A stretch of 64,000 nt of DNA from NCBI GenBank assembly GCA_963693085.1, contig OY856411.1, positions 1,346,836,550-1,346,900,549 on the forward strand. The letters are read 5' to 3'. Numbering within the stretch: position 1 is the first letter of the stretch; every line of letters begins with the position of its first letter. Source of the DNA: Alisma plantago-aquatica. Its lineage: Eukaryota > Streptophyta > Magnoliopsida > Alismatales > Alismataceae. The position numbers were made by a program, and so were the translations under genes. The notes beneath the pieces were generated by a model. That model made no database searches. It saw nothing but the letters and a program-made list of their open reading frames with translations, and was not told the DNA's origin. Of this stretch, positions 1 through 9,016 are shown in pieces.

Positions 1-249
1 AAACTAAGTACTAAGTGTGTGTATGAGTGTGCAGTTGTGACACTATTGTAGGGGATGCCCTATCTAAGTGTTGTGATTGACTAGGGAAGATCTAAACGCT
101 TGATTTACATGATATCTAAGTACTTGTACATTATATACTTGTACAAGTTTTTACATTTGATTACAATCATGAATTAAAGCAATTTGAGCATATAGATCTT
201 CCAAGTTGTGTCATCCACCTAGTTCCTGCAACACTCAAGTAACACGTTA
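1..249. other. Unassigned AT-rich sequence
   Basis: No open frame, repeat boundary or RNA gene is recognisable here. It may include the 5' part of the LTR whose 3' end is visible at 433, but I cannot place that LTR's start. Confidence 0.5.
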
Positions 250-445
250 GATTTACAAGAATGAAATGTTTGTCATCATCGAAACAAAGGGATTATAATA
301 ATGTCCAATTTAGCCAACATCCTGTCTTTTGTCCGATATTGATGAACTCTGTGTTTACTGACTCCTATCCTATATAAGGAGGGTGTCTATGTTTGTACTT
401 GTTATCTCAATAATTTATACTTATTTTAATCACATGGTGTCAAAG
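250..445 (+). mobile_element. 3' part of a copia-type LTR followed by a Met-tRNA primer site
   Basis: A TATA-like CTATATAAGG at about 370 is followed by an AT-rich leader ending in CACA at 433. Immediately after it comes TGGTGTCAAAGC (434-445), which matches the plant initiator Met-tRNA primer site TGGTATCAGAGC at 10 of 12 positions. An LTR end followed directly by such a site is the 5' end of a Ty1/copia-type or related small LTR retrotransposon on the plus strand. The LTR start (250) is only an estimate, and no matching 3' LTR was found. Confidence 0.5.
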
Positions 446-1304
446 CTTTTTGATCCGCCCTAATTCTCTTCTCCCTCCCATCCACCCTAGGCGCCACCCT
501 TCTCCCTCATGTTTTTATTTCCGCCTGCCAGCCTCCAACCTGCCAGTCGCCAACATTCTCCCTCAAGTTCTTCTTTCCGCCCGCCAACCTCTATATCCCT
601 GCCCAGCCACCACCTTGCCACCTTGCTCCCTACCGCCAACCCTGCCACCAGCTCCAGCTGCCACGTCATCCATCAGCTGCAACTTCTCCAACCCACCCAT
701 CCCGCCTCCTTCCACCGCACAACCCCCCATCCCCCAACCCTCTTTTTGTCCTTCCCATAACCCGCTACCTCACCATACCCCCCATCGACCCGCTAACCAT
801 CGACCCCCCCCCCCCCATCGACCTGCTAACACATCAACCCCTCATCAATCCGCTAACCCATTGACCCTACCCCATTGACCTGCTAACCCCCCCATCGACT
901 CTAACCCATTCGCCGCTAACTCCCCCATCGACCCCCGCCCCATCACACCCACCCCATCGACCCTACCCTATCGATCCATTGACTCAACCCCGTTCCCTCT
1001 AGTCCACCAACCCAGCCGCTGCCATCCACCCTTCCGCTACCTCACGACTCTCACCTACCACCGCCGCTTCCCCCCCCACCATCCATTAGACTACCCGCCA
1101 CCACCCAACCACAACCCCTCTGCCGCCCACATCCAATTTCAAACCTAGCCCACGACTGTTGCCTTCCCATATTCTAAGCTAAACCTTCCCATCTCTGTTC
1201 CCTCTACAGTTGTATTCCATTCTCCACACCCTCTTGAATCATTGTTGATCCCACCACCTAGGCTGCTCCCAGTATAAAGACTACTTCTCGGCTCCTCATA
1301 ATTC
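446..1304. other. Pyrimidine-rich low-complexity stretch
   Basis: The plus strand is strongly C and T rich, with loosely repeated CCCATCGACC and CGCTAACC words between about 780 and 990. The open frames here are proline- and serine-rich by-products of this composition and resemble no family I know. It lies just downstream of the LTR and primer site at 250-445, so it may be the untranslated 5' internal region of that element. That is an inference from position only. Confidence 0.4.
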
Positions 1305-1312
1305 TTATCGAG

Positions 1313-2105
1313 CTAGGAGCATGGACACGGACATAGATTTAGACACAGACACGGACACGGGTCGCATCAATTTCCAAAAATATAGGACACAGACACGACA
1401 CTGGACACGGCAAGTATATGCATTGTAATGTATATATATTTGTATAACATATTATGACATATAATGTGTAATATGCTATGTGTATTAACACAAAATGATC
1501 TAGATAGATTATCCGCATGGGCAATCACCATGAAATCCAACAAGCAATCAACATATAACATTATATTTACAAGTCACAATATTGATTAGTTCACAACAAA
1601 CATTACAATGCTTGATTATATGATATTGTTGTAATATGAATTGTAAAAATTAAGAGCTGTAGAATTTTGGGGACAATAGTTTCAGTGGAAGTAATGATTA
1701 ACAACATGTACTATTAAAAGGAGGTGAATCCAATTGTTTTCCTCCTCATGGTTGATGTGGCAGTCCCCGGATGTTGCAACAGTTGGTGGAGATGATAAGA
1801 AGGGTGTCAACGACTTGCATGTAGCACCTGAAGCTTAATTAACTAATGGTAGTAGGGCGAGTAATGGAGGACAGGAGGCAAAGATTTAGAGAAGGCTTGG
1901 GTTTTTTCGTATGCCTAGGCTTAAGTGGGTCGGAGTGGTGTGTCCTGGAGGTGTCCAAGTCGTGTCCAACACTTCAATAAAAAAAATTCAAAGTGGACAC
2001 GCCGGAGGCGTGTCCGCCACGCGTCCAGGCGTGTCCAAAGTGTCCATGTTCGACACGCGTTGGACACGGACACGACAGCCTCCGAGAAGTGTCCGTGCTT
2101 CCTAG
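1313..2105. mobile_element. hAT-type non-autonomous transposon (793 bp) with perfect 8-bp target duplication
   Basis: The element is bounded by TTATCGAG at 1305-1312 and again at 2106-2113, a perfect 8-bp duplication as expected for the hAT superfamily. Its ends are imperfect terminal inverted repeats: the left reads CTAGGAGCATGGACAC and the right, read from the outside inwards, CTAGGAAGCACGGACAC. Both ends carry dense GGACAC/GTGTCC words (1321-1410 and 1935-2095), which look like the subterminal repeats that hAT transposases bind. The interior is AT-rich and has no transposase, so movement would need a transposase in trans. Boundaries and duplication are seen directly; the superfamily call follows from 8-bp duplication plus inverted repeats. 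Confidence 0.8.
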
Positions 2106-2319
2106 TTATCGAGGGACTTGCTCCCTCCCATCAACCTTCGTCACATGTCGGTCTAAGTTAACGATGTGGCGCTGGTTTACTAATTAAAACTTTTAATGCC
2201 CATTATTTGGGTGTCTAAAATCTTCTGTTGGTGCCTTGCGTGATGCGTCACATACTTCTCATGGACTGATCCAAGAGCTCTCCATTGCCCTCTAGCGTTA
2301 GGATCAATGTTCTATACCA

Positions 2320-2499
2320 TGTTGTAAAGTAAAAGGCGATTATGTGATATATTTGAGAAGAAGAATCCCCCTCCTATATATAGAAGAAGGGGGAAGCGTA
2401 CCTACTTTAAGCTAACCCCTAAAGGGATAAGACACAATTGGGCTCATATACAAATAGACTCAAATGACTTAATGAACGAAATTACCAGATTCTCTAATA
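2320..2499 (-). mobile_element. Copia-type LTR, minus strand, with primer site at its left
   Basis: Read on the minus strand this 180-bp LTR begins TATTAGAGAATCTGG and ends ...TACTTTACAACA. It is followed at 2319-2308 by TGGTATAGAACA, a degenerate Met-tRNA primer site. It contains a CTATATATAGGAGGGGG core shared by most small LTRs in this window. It is related to the LTR at 3794-3972, which lies in the opposite orientation. With the primer site on the left it should be a 5' LTR whose internal region extends leftwards. I could not find its partner, so the element is probably truncated, perhaps ending in the 2114-2307 stretch, which otherwise shows nothing. Confidence 0.6.
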
Positions 2500-2862
2500 G
2501 ATATTTCGCCTATGTGGCTTACCACGACACTACATCGTCTTCCTGAAGAAAGCTTGCAACACTATCTTAAGACTAATCACTGCGTTTTGCTCTTGCTGCA
2601 CCACACCTATGTCTTTGTTGTTGAGTGTCAACAAGCTTTTTTTGTGCTTGATTACCCTTTTAAAATTATGGTCGACCTAATTGGGGGGGCCACACCCTTG
2701 AAACCCTTGACAATGCTACGACTGATTTTTTTTTCCAAAGCGTTTCATTATCATTGTCCACCCCAACCACTCTTGGTTCCTCCCCTCGGTTGGTATGAGG
2801 GGGAGAAATAGAGGAGAGATGAGATGGAGAGGAAGATTATATTCTGATGCTCTATATATTTA

Positions 2863-3069
2863 GTCCGACCATAGCAGCCTGGGTGGTAAGAGCTCGGTAA
2901 GTCCCAATGAAGGACCCATGTTTGAACCTCACCGAAGGCACTTTGCGAACGACAATCCACGCTAATTAGGCGCGGGAGGGGGGGGGGGTGACCGGACCAC
3001 ACCCTCTCATGCTTTGAGATTTTACCATGTCGGGCTCGCTCGGAGTGGGTTCTCTCAGTCACCAAAAAA
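2863..3069 (+). mobile_element. SINE (about 207 bp) with 16-bp target duplication and A tail
   Basis: The body is flanked by ATGCTCTATATATTTA at 2847-2862 and, identically, at 3070-3085. It ends in a short A run (3064-3070). Near its 5' end are an A-box-like TGGTAAGAGCTCGG (about 2884-2897) and a B-box-like TGTTTGAACCTC (2919-2930), the internal RNA polymerase III promoter of tRNA-derived SINEs. The 3' part carries an 11-G run and ends TCTCAGTCACC before the A tail. The layout of pol III head, unrelated tail, A run and long target duplication is diagnostic of LINE-mobilised SINEs. I do not assign it to a named family. Confidence 0.8.
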
Positions 3070-3324
3070 ATGCTCTATATATTTATGGATCTTTATTCAC
3101 TTCTTGAAGAACTTGTGGACTTCTACTATTGATATTTGCATTTGAAAGTCTTTTACTATTATATGCTTCTTAGAGAGCTTACTATCTGGAGCTTCACGTG
3201 TACGACTTGCTTGTTTAAGCTGATGGTCTTCTATCAAGCTACGTCGACTCTACTACTACTTGTCCGTGCTTTATTTGCAATTGGACATTGTCCATGCCTT
3301 GCGCACGTTGACTTTCTGAATAGT

Positions 3325-3470
3325 GAACCAACACTCTCTAGATTTTTCTACTGTGAACCATCACTCTCTGGACTTTTATACTGTGAACCAACACTCTTTG
3401 GACTTGTCTACTGTAAACCAACACTCCCTGAACTTTTCTTTTGTGAACCAACACTCTATGGACTGCGACA
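3325..3470 (+). repeat. 30-bp tandem repeat, 4.8 copies
   Basis: Units start at 3325, 3355, 3385, 3415 and 3445, and each opens with GAACCAWCACTCY or a one-base variant. Four are full length and the last is partial, ending in CTGCGAC. Because the unit is a multiple of three, it stays in frame and repeats a motif of the form EPTLxxxxYC in one reading frame. It lies inside copia-type internal sequence upstream of the LTR at 3794. There is no evidence that the frame is translated. Confidence 0.8.
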
Positions 3471-3780
3471 ATAGCGACTGTGATGTAGAACCAAACACTT
3501 CTTGCTGTTGTTTACTACTACTCCAGATGGCCACATCCTTTTGATCAAGAAGCTTTTGCTTCCTTTTTTGCGACTTGCGACATGCTTCAAAGTTCAAATC
3601 AACCTGCTTGCATAACTAGTTTAGATTATCTACTTGAGGGGGAGTATTTGAGCGATGAGTGCTTTATTGTAATCTCGAGGGGGAGAAATATTCTTGTTTG
3701 GGCTTGGCTATCTTTCTTTCTATTTCTTTATTTTTTACAATATCTCTCTGGCAAGCTGACTGAGATTCTCCCAAGCTTCA

Positions 3781-3972
3781 GCTTGAGGGGGACTATTAGA
3801 GAGTCTGGTTAATTTAGTTGATTAGGTTATTTGAGTCTATTGTATATGAGCCTAGGTGTGTCTTGGCCCATTAGGGTTTAGTCTAAAGTCTGTATGCTTC
3901 CCCCTTCTCTTATATATAGGAGGGGGATTCCTCTTATCAATACATCGCATGGCTTTCTTTTACTTTACAACA
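3781..3972 (+). mobile_element. Polypurine tract plus 3' LTR of a copia-type element
   Basis: GCTTGAGGGGGAC at 3781-3793 is a polypurine tract of the form used by small plant LTR elements. It directly precedes a 179-bp LTR (3794-3972) that begins TATTAGAGAGTCTGG and ends TACTTTACAACA. The sequence after 3972 is not a primer site, so this is a 3' LTR and its internal region lies to the left (roughly 3086-3780, with the SINE at 2863 probably inserted in it). It is related to the inverted LTR at 2320-2499. The pair cannot be the two LTRs of one element, because they face opposite ways. Confidence 0.65.
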
Positions 3973-4083
3973 TGAACTAATAAAACCCTAATGTGAGGCA
4001 TCCTCAAGCATCTGGACCCAAGAGTAGGAGTTGTCATGCATCACAATCATACTTGTCAAGGCGTGCCCCTAGGTGTCAAAGAG

Positions 4084-4220
4084 CCCCAAGGGGTGCGTCT
4101 TGGCCAACGCCTTGACTTATGTACTCCTTGGGTCATTTTGTTAGGCTCTCAACCCCAAGGGGTATGTCTTGGCCAACGCCTTGACTTATGTGCTCCTTGG
4201 GTCATTTTGTTAGGCTCGAT
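4084..4220. repeat. 69-bp tandem duplication
   Basis: Two adjacent copies, 4084-4152 and 4153-4220, begin CCCCAAGGGGTRYGTCTTGG and continue through TTGACTTATGT to TTTTGTTAGGCTC. By eye they differ at only a few bases. Each contains a short palindromic CCCCAAGGGG. No coding role is visible. Confidence 0.75.
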
Positions 4221-4259
4221 ATTATACCAGCTAAAGATTTTTATCCATGTTATAAGTCT

Positions 4260-4373
4260 TATTAGAATGTGTGGTGTTCAATCCAAAACCAATTGGCAAT
4301 GAGTGAAGGGAACACCCGCCTTATAAGCCTCGGAACCTACCCAAAGTTCTGAGGTATGGGGACTATTCTAACA
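4260..4373 (-). repeat. TRIM-type LTR, left outer copy
   Basis: This is 114 bp. On the minus strand it begins TGTTAGAATAGTCCCC and ends ACACCACACATTCTAATA. It matches the right outer copy (7996-8108) along its whole length. The inner copy (4470-4575) shares the first part but ends differently (AAAGAACTTCACA). Inverted TGTTAGAAT / ATTCTAAYA ends are visible. Confidence 0.75.
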
Positions 4374-4469
4374 CCCCCCTCAAGTGCAACCACTTTTGTG
4401 TGCTTGCACTTGTCATTTTAGGTTGGGTGTGGTCCTCACACTTGTCTCGTGGGGTCCGCTCTGATATCA
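4374..4469 (-). mobile_element. TRIM internal region, copy 1: primer site, hairpin, polypurine tract
   Basis: Between two short LTRs lie only about 96 bp. On the minus strand these hold TGATATCAGAGC (Met-tRNA primer site, 4469-4458), a GGACCCCACGAG segment, a 9-bp inverted repeat CAAGTGCAA/TTGCACTTG (4381-4389 and 4404-4412) and the polypurine tract TTGAGGGGGG. This is the minimal layout of a terminal-repeat retrotransposon in miniature. A nearly identical copy lies at 4576-4673. Confidence 0.7.
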
Positions 4470-4575
4470 TGTGAAGTTCTTTATCCCAAAACCAATTGGC
4501 AATGGATGAAGGTACCACACACCTTATAAGCTCCAAGATCACCCCAGAGCTCAGCGGTGTGGGATTATTCTAACA
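4470..4575 (-). repeat. TRIM-type LTR, inner copy
   Basis: This is 106 bp. On the minus strand it begins TGTTAGAATAATCCC and ends AAGAACTTCACA, followed directly by the primer site of copy 1. It is shared by two flanking short internal regions, so the TRIM part is a tandem array and not a single element. Its 3' end differs from the outer copies, which points to a second subfamily. Confidence 0.7.
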
Positions 4576-4673
4576 TCCCCCCTCAAGTGCAACCACTTTT
4601 GTGTGCTTGCACTTGTTATTTTTAGGTAGGGTGTGGTCCTCACACTTGTCTCGTGGGGTCCACTCTGATACCA
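4576..4673 (-). mobile_element. TRIM internal region, copy 2
   Basis: This is about 98 bp, nearly identical to 4374-4469, with the same hairpin (4584-4592 and 4607-4615), the same polypurine tract and the primer site TGGTATCAGAGT (4673-4662). Its upstream LTR is of the other family (4674-4833). The change from one family to the other falls exactly at the primer site. Confidence 0.7.
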
Positions 4674-4833
4674 TATAGAAAATAAGATGGGGGCTAGAAA
4701 GGTATTTGTTATTGATAGTGGGGAAACTCCCCTCCTATATATAGGAGAGGAGGCAAGTACAAGGAAGCATAACTTAACCCTTATGGGGTAAGTTAGTTAG
4801 GCCCATGTACATAATAAACTAACTAATCTAACA
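4674..4833 (-). repeat. 160-bp LTR of the non-coding copia-like family
   Basis: On the minus strand it begins TGTTAGATTAGTTAG, contains CTATATATAGGAGGGG and ends just before the primer site at 4673. It is the same length as the LTR at 28893-29052 and clearly of the same family. On its right is the polypurine tract TTGAGGGGGAG (4834-4848, read on the minus strand), and on its left is a primer site. It therefore serves as 3' LTR of the long internal region and as 5' LTR of the TRIM part. Confidence 0.7.
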
Positions 4834-7800
4834 CTCCCCCTCAAGCTGGATCTTGGGTGAAACACATGTCTAGCTTGTTAATACATGAAAAGCATAAAAT
4901 GCCCATACAAAAAATTAATTCCCCTAACAAGAAATGATCTCCCCCTGAATCTTACAATGAAAAATTTGAACATTGTTAACACCCCCCCTGAAGAAGATAG
5001 CTTGTAGCAACAAATAAGTCTTCTCCCCTTGATGAAGATAAGAGCAATGCAGAAGCATTGATAGCAGCATGGACTCCCTCTGAATTGAAAAATCGTCAGA
5101 CTTGTAGAAGTAATCACAAATCATTTTCTTTGAGATCTCCAGACTCGTTGAAGCAACCACAAATAAATTTCTGAATCTTTGACGAGCAACTTGAGCAATG
5201 TAGATGGTGGAGGACATATATAGAAGTCATTTGATTTGTCATTGTTGTCAAAGTGTTTCCGCACAAGAAGCACCAACACCGGAATAACATGCCGTAGTTG
5301 GGATAAGAGCACTGCTATAGGATATTGCACCATAGCAGGTGGGCACATGTCTGTGACGTGCTACTATAGGAATATGCGCTATAGTAGGTATCAACAACAT
5401 GGATGAATATGCGGAACCTAGACAAAATGGTCGGATGGCATGACTTCTCTTCATCTTCTCTCCTCCATCTCGTCTCTTTCCTCTACTCATCTTCCTCTAT
5501 TCTCCCTCTAACGTCAAGCATAAAAATGATCATGAGAGTGGTTGGGGTGGAGAGTCATAAATATTGGTAGAGGACTGGCGGCACAAAAATAAAGCACTAC
5601 TGGTATCTGTGTTGTACAAGCGCCCACCTAGGCGCCTAGGCTTAAGTCAGCCCGCCTAGGGGCCTAGCTTAAGTCAGCCCGCCTCAAACTGGGCGCCCAA
5701 CCCCCTAATTGACCTAAGCTATTGCCTAAGGCCTTTTGAGGCCCAAGTTAAGACAATTCACAACTAATTTTGCATAAATTAGATCTGAATTTGATCAAAT
5801 TGAGTCATTTTTTTAGTAAAATTGGGTCTGATTTATTCCAAATGGGGTCAATTTAGGGTAAATTAGGTCTGATTTTGGGGAAAACATGCCTGATTTGGGG
5901 GAATTAGGTCTAATTTGGGGGAATCAGGTCTGATTTGGTCATGTAAGGCCTCATTTAGATCAACATAGGGAAATTTAGGGTTAGGTTTAATTTGGTCATG
6001 TTATCCAAATTAGGTTTGATTTTAGGCCAAATTATGTCAAATTTGAGCAGATTAGGTCTGATTTGGGGAAAATAAGTCTAATTTTGGGGAAATGGTATGA
6101 TATGGTGAGATTAGGTCTAATTTGGCCAAATTACATATTGTTTAGGTCAATATAGGGAAAATTAGGTCTGATTGGATCATAATATACAACATTAGGTTTT
6201 ATTTAGGCCAAATCATGTCAAAATTGGGCACGTTAGGTGTAATTTAGGGGAAACAAGTATGATTTGGGGGAAATTGTTCTAAATTGGATGACTAGGTCTT
6301 ATTTGGCCAAATTTTGTCTCATTTAGGCGAATATATGAATTTTTTTTGGAAATGGGGATTGATTAGGTCATGGTATACAAAATTAGGTCTGGATTTGGCA
6401 AAAATCAGGGTAAAATAGGTCAAATTTGATCAAATTTGGATCAAATGAGTTCAAATTAGGGAGAATCAGTTCTAGTTTAGGTCTTGTTAGTTTTGATTTA
6501 GCCTAAATTCTACATAATAGTATTATACATGTTTTGGCTACAAACATCATACATGTTTAGCTTTCTGATTTCTATATGAATTTTGTTTAGGTAAAACTTC
6601 CACAATTCAATCCATATCTAATGATTTTGTTGCTTTCTTCATACGATGCTAGCACATTGATTGCATATTTATCATGTATATTTATGTGTAAGGATTGCAT
6701 TTTTCAGAAATTTACCTATATCTGTTAAAATAAAAAATATATATAAAAACGCCTGGGCCTCCGCCTGGGCTGTTTGGGTGTCCCCCTGGAATGCCTGGCC
6801 GCCTATACAACCATGACTGGTATAAAGGCACAGTAGGAGGAACAAAGCACTATTGGAATAAGAACGGTATAACACAGCAAAAAAATACTACCAGAATGAA
6901 AACTCGGTAGAAAGAGGAGTAGAACTACTGGAATGGAACTCGGTAGGAAAAACAAAGCACTACCAGAATAAGCACGGTAGGAAGAAAAATTAATACATTC
7001 CCCCTTCTTTTTTTTTGCTTTATAAACTAGCACGGGATCTTTTTTTAGTCAAAAAGGTCAAGTCTTTATTGGTCAAAGGCTGGTCAAAATCTTTGACGGT
7101 TTCTTTTCAATTACCAACCATAACACTAGGGAATATTTTATTAGGGAGTGTTTTTATTGCACTAGTCAAAGTCTCACACCTTCTCAAGTGATCGTGATTG
7201 GGCGCAAGAAATAAACAAACCACCAGCGGTACATGACTCCATGGTAGCCTGGAGGGTTGCACTATCGCCTTCTTTAGATTGTTGACGGAACAATGGGATA
7301 TTTTAAGAAATTGATTGATCAATATTCCTTTCCTAAGATTTCTTCTTAGCCAGCAATGTGGTTTGACGAGCTCCTGGATGTGATCTTGGGAGAGCTGGTG
7401 ATTAAGAAAAAGGCAATAGGGCAAGCACAAAAATTTGCAATGCAATCTTGTCATCGTGGGAGATGAACGTCATGTCACGCATGACCCAAAAGACGACATC
7501 ATGAACAAGGACTATTTGAAGCGGAGGTCTCGTTCACGTAGGGTCATGCGCGGAGGCACTGAACAAAAAATCTGTAGTCGCGGACTTGTATAGCGAAGGC
7601 TTCAGCCACGCATAGCACCGATGCCGACTGCTCTATGCGGTTCGCTAGTCTTCTCCATGGTTGGATGCCACCTCCTTGGATGACATGTATGGATGGATGG
7701 TGGGATCTTGTGACAAGACTAGATGGATCTATGTTGGCAGAAACGACGAAGGTGGATAACGATGTAGATGTTAGGTCGGGGAAAATGTGGGGAAGCAACT

Positions 7801-7995
7801 ACTATATAGATAGGGCTCCTGGGACAGAACACCGACGGTTGAAACGAAAAAGATGTGATTTTTATAAGAAGATATAGACGACCATGGAGGCCGGGATGAT
7901 GTTTGGCAGGCGGTCAAGCCAAGAAGGTTGGGCTTCCCGTAGGCGGAGGCTCTCTCTTTTTCTCCTTAGGGCTTAGGATCGATGCTCTGATACCA
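4834..7995 (-). mobile_element. Long non-coding internal region of the composite element (interrupted)
   Basis: It starts on the minus strand with the primer site TGGTATCAGAGC (7995-7984) and ends with a polypurine tract near 4840. The primer-proximal 170 bp (about 7830-7995) resembles the same part of the element at 28893-31525, including GCCAAGCCAAGAAG and the sequence leading into the primer site. Between about 5280-5420 and 6816-7000 there are diverged copies of a GCACTACYGGAATAAG / ACGGTAGGA word. No gag or pol is visible. The hAT-like element at 5607-6815 inserted later. Confidence 0.6.
5607..6815. mobile_element. 1.2-kb hAT-like non-autonomous element, copy 1
   Basis: It is flanked by a perfect 8-bp duplication ACTGGTAT (5599-5606 and 6816-6823). 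Its left end is CTGTGTTGTACAAGCGCC and its right end, read inwards, CATGGTTGTATAGGCGGCC; these are imperfect terminal inverted repeats. GCGCCTAGG-rich subterminal sequence lies at both ends. The interior is made mostly of diverged direct repeats of an AATTAGGTCTGATTTGGG word, about 20-35 bp apart. It has no transposase. A related copy with its own 8-bp duplication is at 37404-38599. Direct observation gives boundaries and duplication; the hAT assignment is inferred from them. Confidence 0.8.
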
Positions 7996-8108
7996 TATTG
8001 GAATGTGTGGTGTTCAACTCAAAACCAGTTGACAATGAGTGAAGGGACCACACACCTTATATGCCTAGGAACCTACCCAGAGTTCAGAGGTATGGGACTA
8101 TTCTAACA
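7996..8108 (-). repeat. TRIM-type LTR, right outer copy
   Basis: This is 113 bp. On the minus strand it begins TGTTAGAATAGTCCC and ends ACACCACACATTCCAATA, followed by TGGTATCAGAGC. It is the 5' LTR of the composite element, yet the primer site leads into the long internal region, which elsewhere (28893-31525) is bounded by 160-bp LTRs of another family. Confidence 0.75.
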
Positions 8109-8113
8109 AGTCT

Positions 8114-8950
8114 AAATTTTCTACTTTTGGGGCTTGATACCATTATTATCAAATTTCAAATTTGTATATGCGCCTTGAATGTATTTCTCTGGTTAGGGTT
8201 AGTTTTGCGCTTATTTTATGGATTAACTATGTCAGGGATGAATTTTCCTATGTATATATATATGTATATAGTTGGAAAAAACTTATAATAACAAATGGTA
8301 CATTATCTGCTCTTATATGCTTATAATAGAAAAAGGTCTAAAATTAAAATAGCATTAGGCCACCTAAGCACGCTTAGGCATCATGGCACCCGACATGGGC
8401 ATTGTAGCGCCTCAAGAAGTAACAAATAATAGAAAAAAATGAATATCTAAGCAATAAAAAAAATCATTTAGTTCGACACTTGTTATTGAATTTTTCAAGA
8501 ATAAAATCCAGGTTTCTCATTATCTAAAATGTACAAAATGAACTCAAATAAAATCCTCTAATATGTAAATTATCAAATCTCTGACCCTCAATGTATGTTC
8601 TCTTCCTCTGGCTATGAATTTTGGTATTTTTGACCAACATGTTAATGTGCATTGTCACAATATCAACCAAGGTTTTGAAACTCGACTCAGACCAAACAAT
8701 TCAACTGATTGACTATACGTCCGACATGTTTGGATATTTCCATAGGGTTATGTTTGGCCACAAACTACCCTTGAATAATTAACATGACCAGTCGTGATTT
8801 GATTGTCTGGTCAAACTAACAAGGACCCAATTGTGTTTTACTCTTTTCTCCCATTTGGCACATCTGACCTAATTGCAAACTATGATCCCTCCCCGCCCCG
8901 CCCTGCCCCCAAACAGCACACTTACACTTACAAACGCCTATCACCCCCCA
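8114..8950. other. Unassigned AT-rich sequence
   Basis: No supported gene or element boundary is visible. A short stretch at about 8350-8425 with CCACCTAAGCACGCTTAGG is flanked by similar ATAATAGAAAAA words. It could be a small remnant of an inserted element, but the evidence is too thin for a call. Confidence 0.4.
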
Positions 8951-8952
8951 GT

Positions 8953-8962
8953 CCCCCCCCCC

Positions 8963-9014
<52 letters not shown>
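8953..9014. repeat. Compound microsatellite (C)27(CA)n
   Basis: An uninterrupted run of 27 C (8953-8979) passes directly into (CA)18. The same composition in the same orientation occurs at 31970-32015. Open frames across it are artefacts of simple sequence. Confidence 0.95.

Positions 9015-9016
<2 letters not shown>

Larger units (their letters stand above)
4260..8108 (-). mobile_element. Composite LTR element (TRIM plus non-coding LTR element) inside one 5-bp target duplication
   Basis: The whole stretch is bracketed by AGTCT at 4255-4259 and 8109-8113. On the minus strand, 5' to 3', it runs: a short LTR (8108-7996), primer site, a long non-coding internal region (7995-4834, carrying a later hAT-like insertion), polypurine tract, a different 160-bp LTR (4833-4674), primer site, short internal region (4673-4576), short LTR (4575-4470), primer site, short internal region (4469-4374), short LTR (4373-4260). 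The two outer LTRs are clearly the same type. Without the hAT-like insertion it is about 2.6 kb. No reading frame in it resembles gag or pol, so it is non-autonomous. The shared outer target duplication implies that it integrated as one unit. Confidence 0.7.

Noticed and set aside
450..878. 142-residue proline/serine-rich open frame
   Set aside because: It arises from a pyrimidine-rich low-complexity stretch, other frames there are also open, and no family resemblance is visible.
3325..3470. 30-bp repeats considered as a CRISPR-like array
   Set aside because: Units are directly adjacent with no spacers, and the surroundings are eukaryotic transposons.
8325..8440. About 100-bp insertion flanked by ATAATAGAAAAA words
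   Set aside because: The flanks are A-rich and imperfect, and no terminal repeats are visible; chance similarity is likely.
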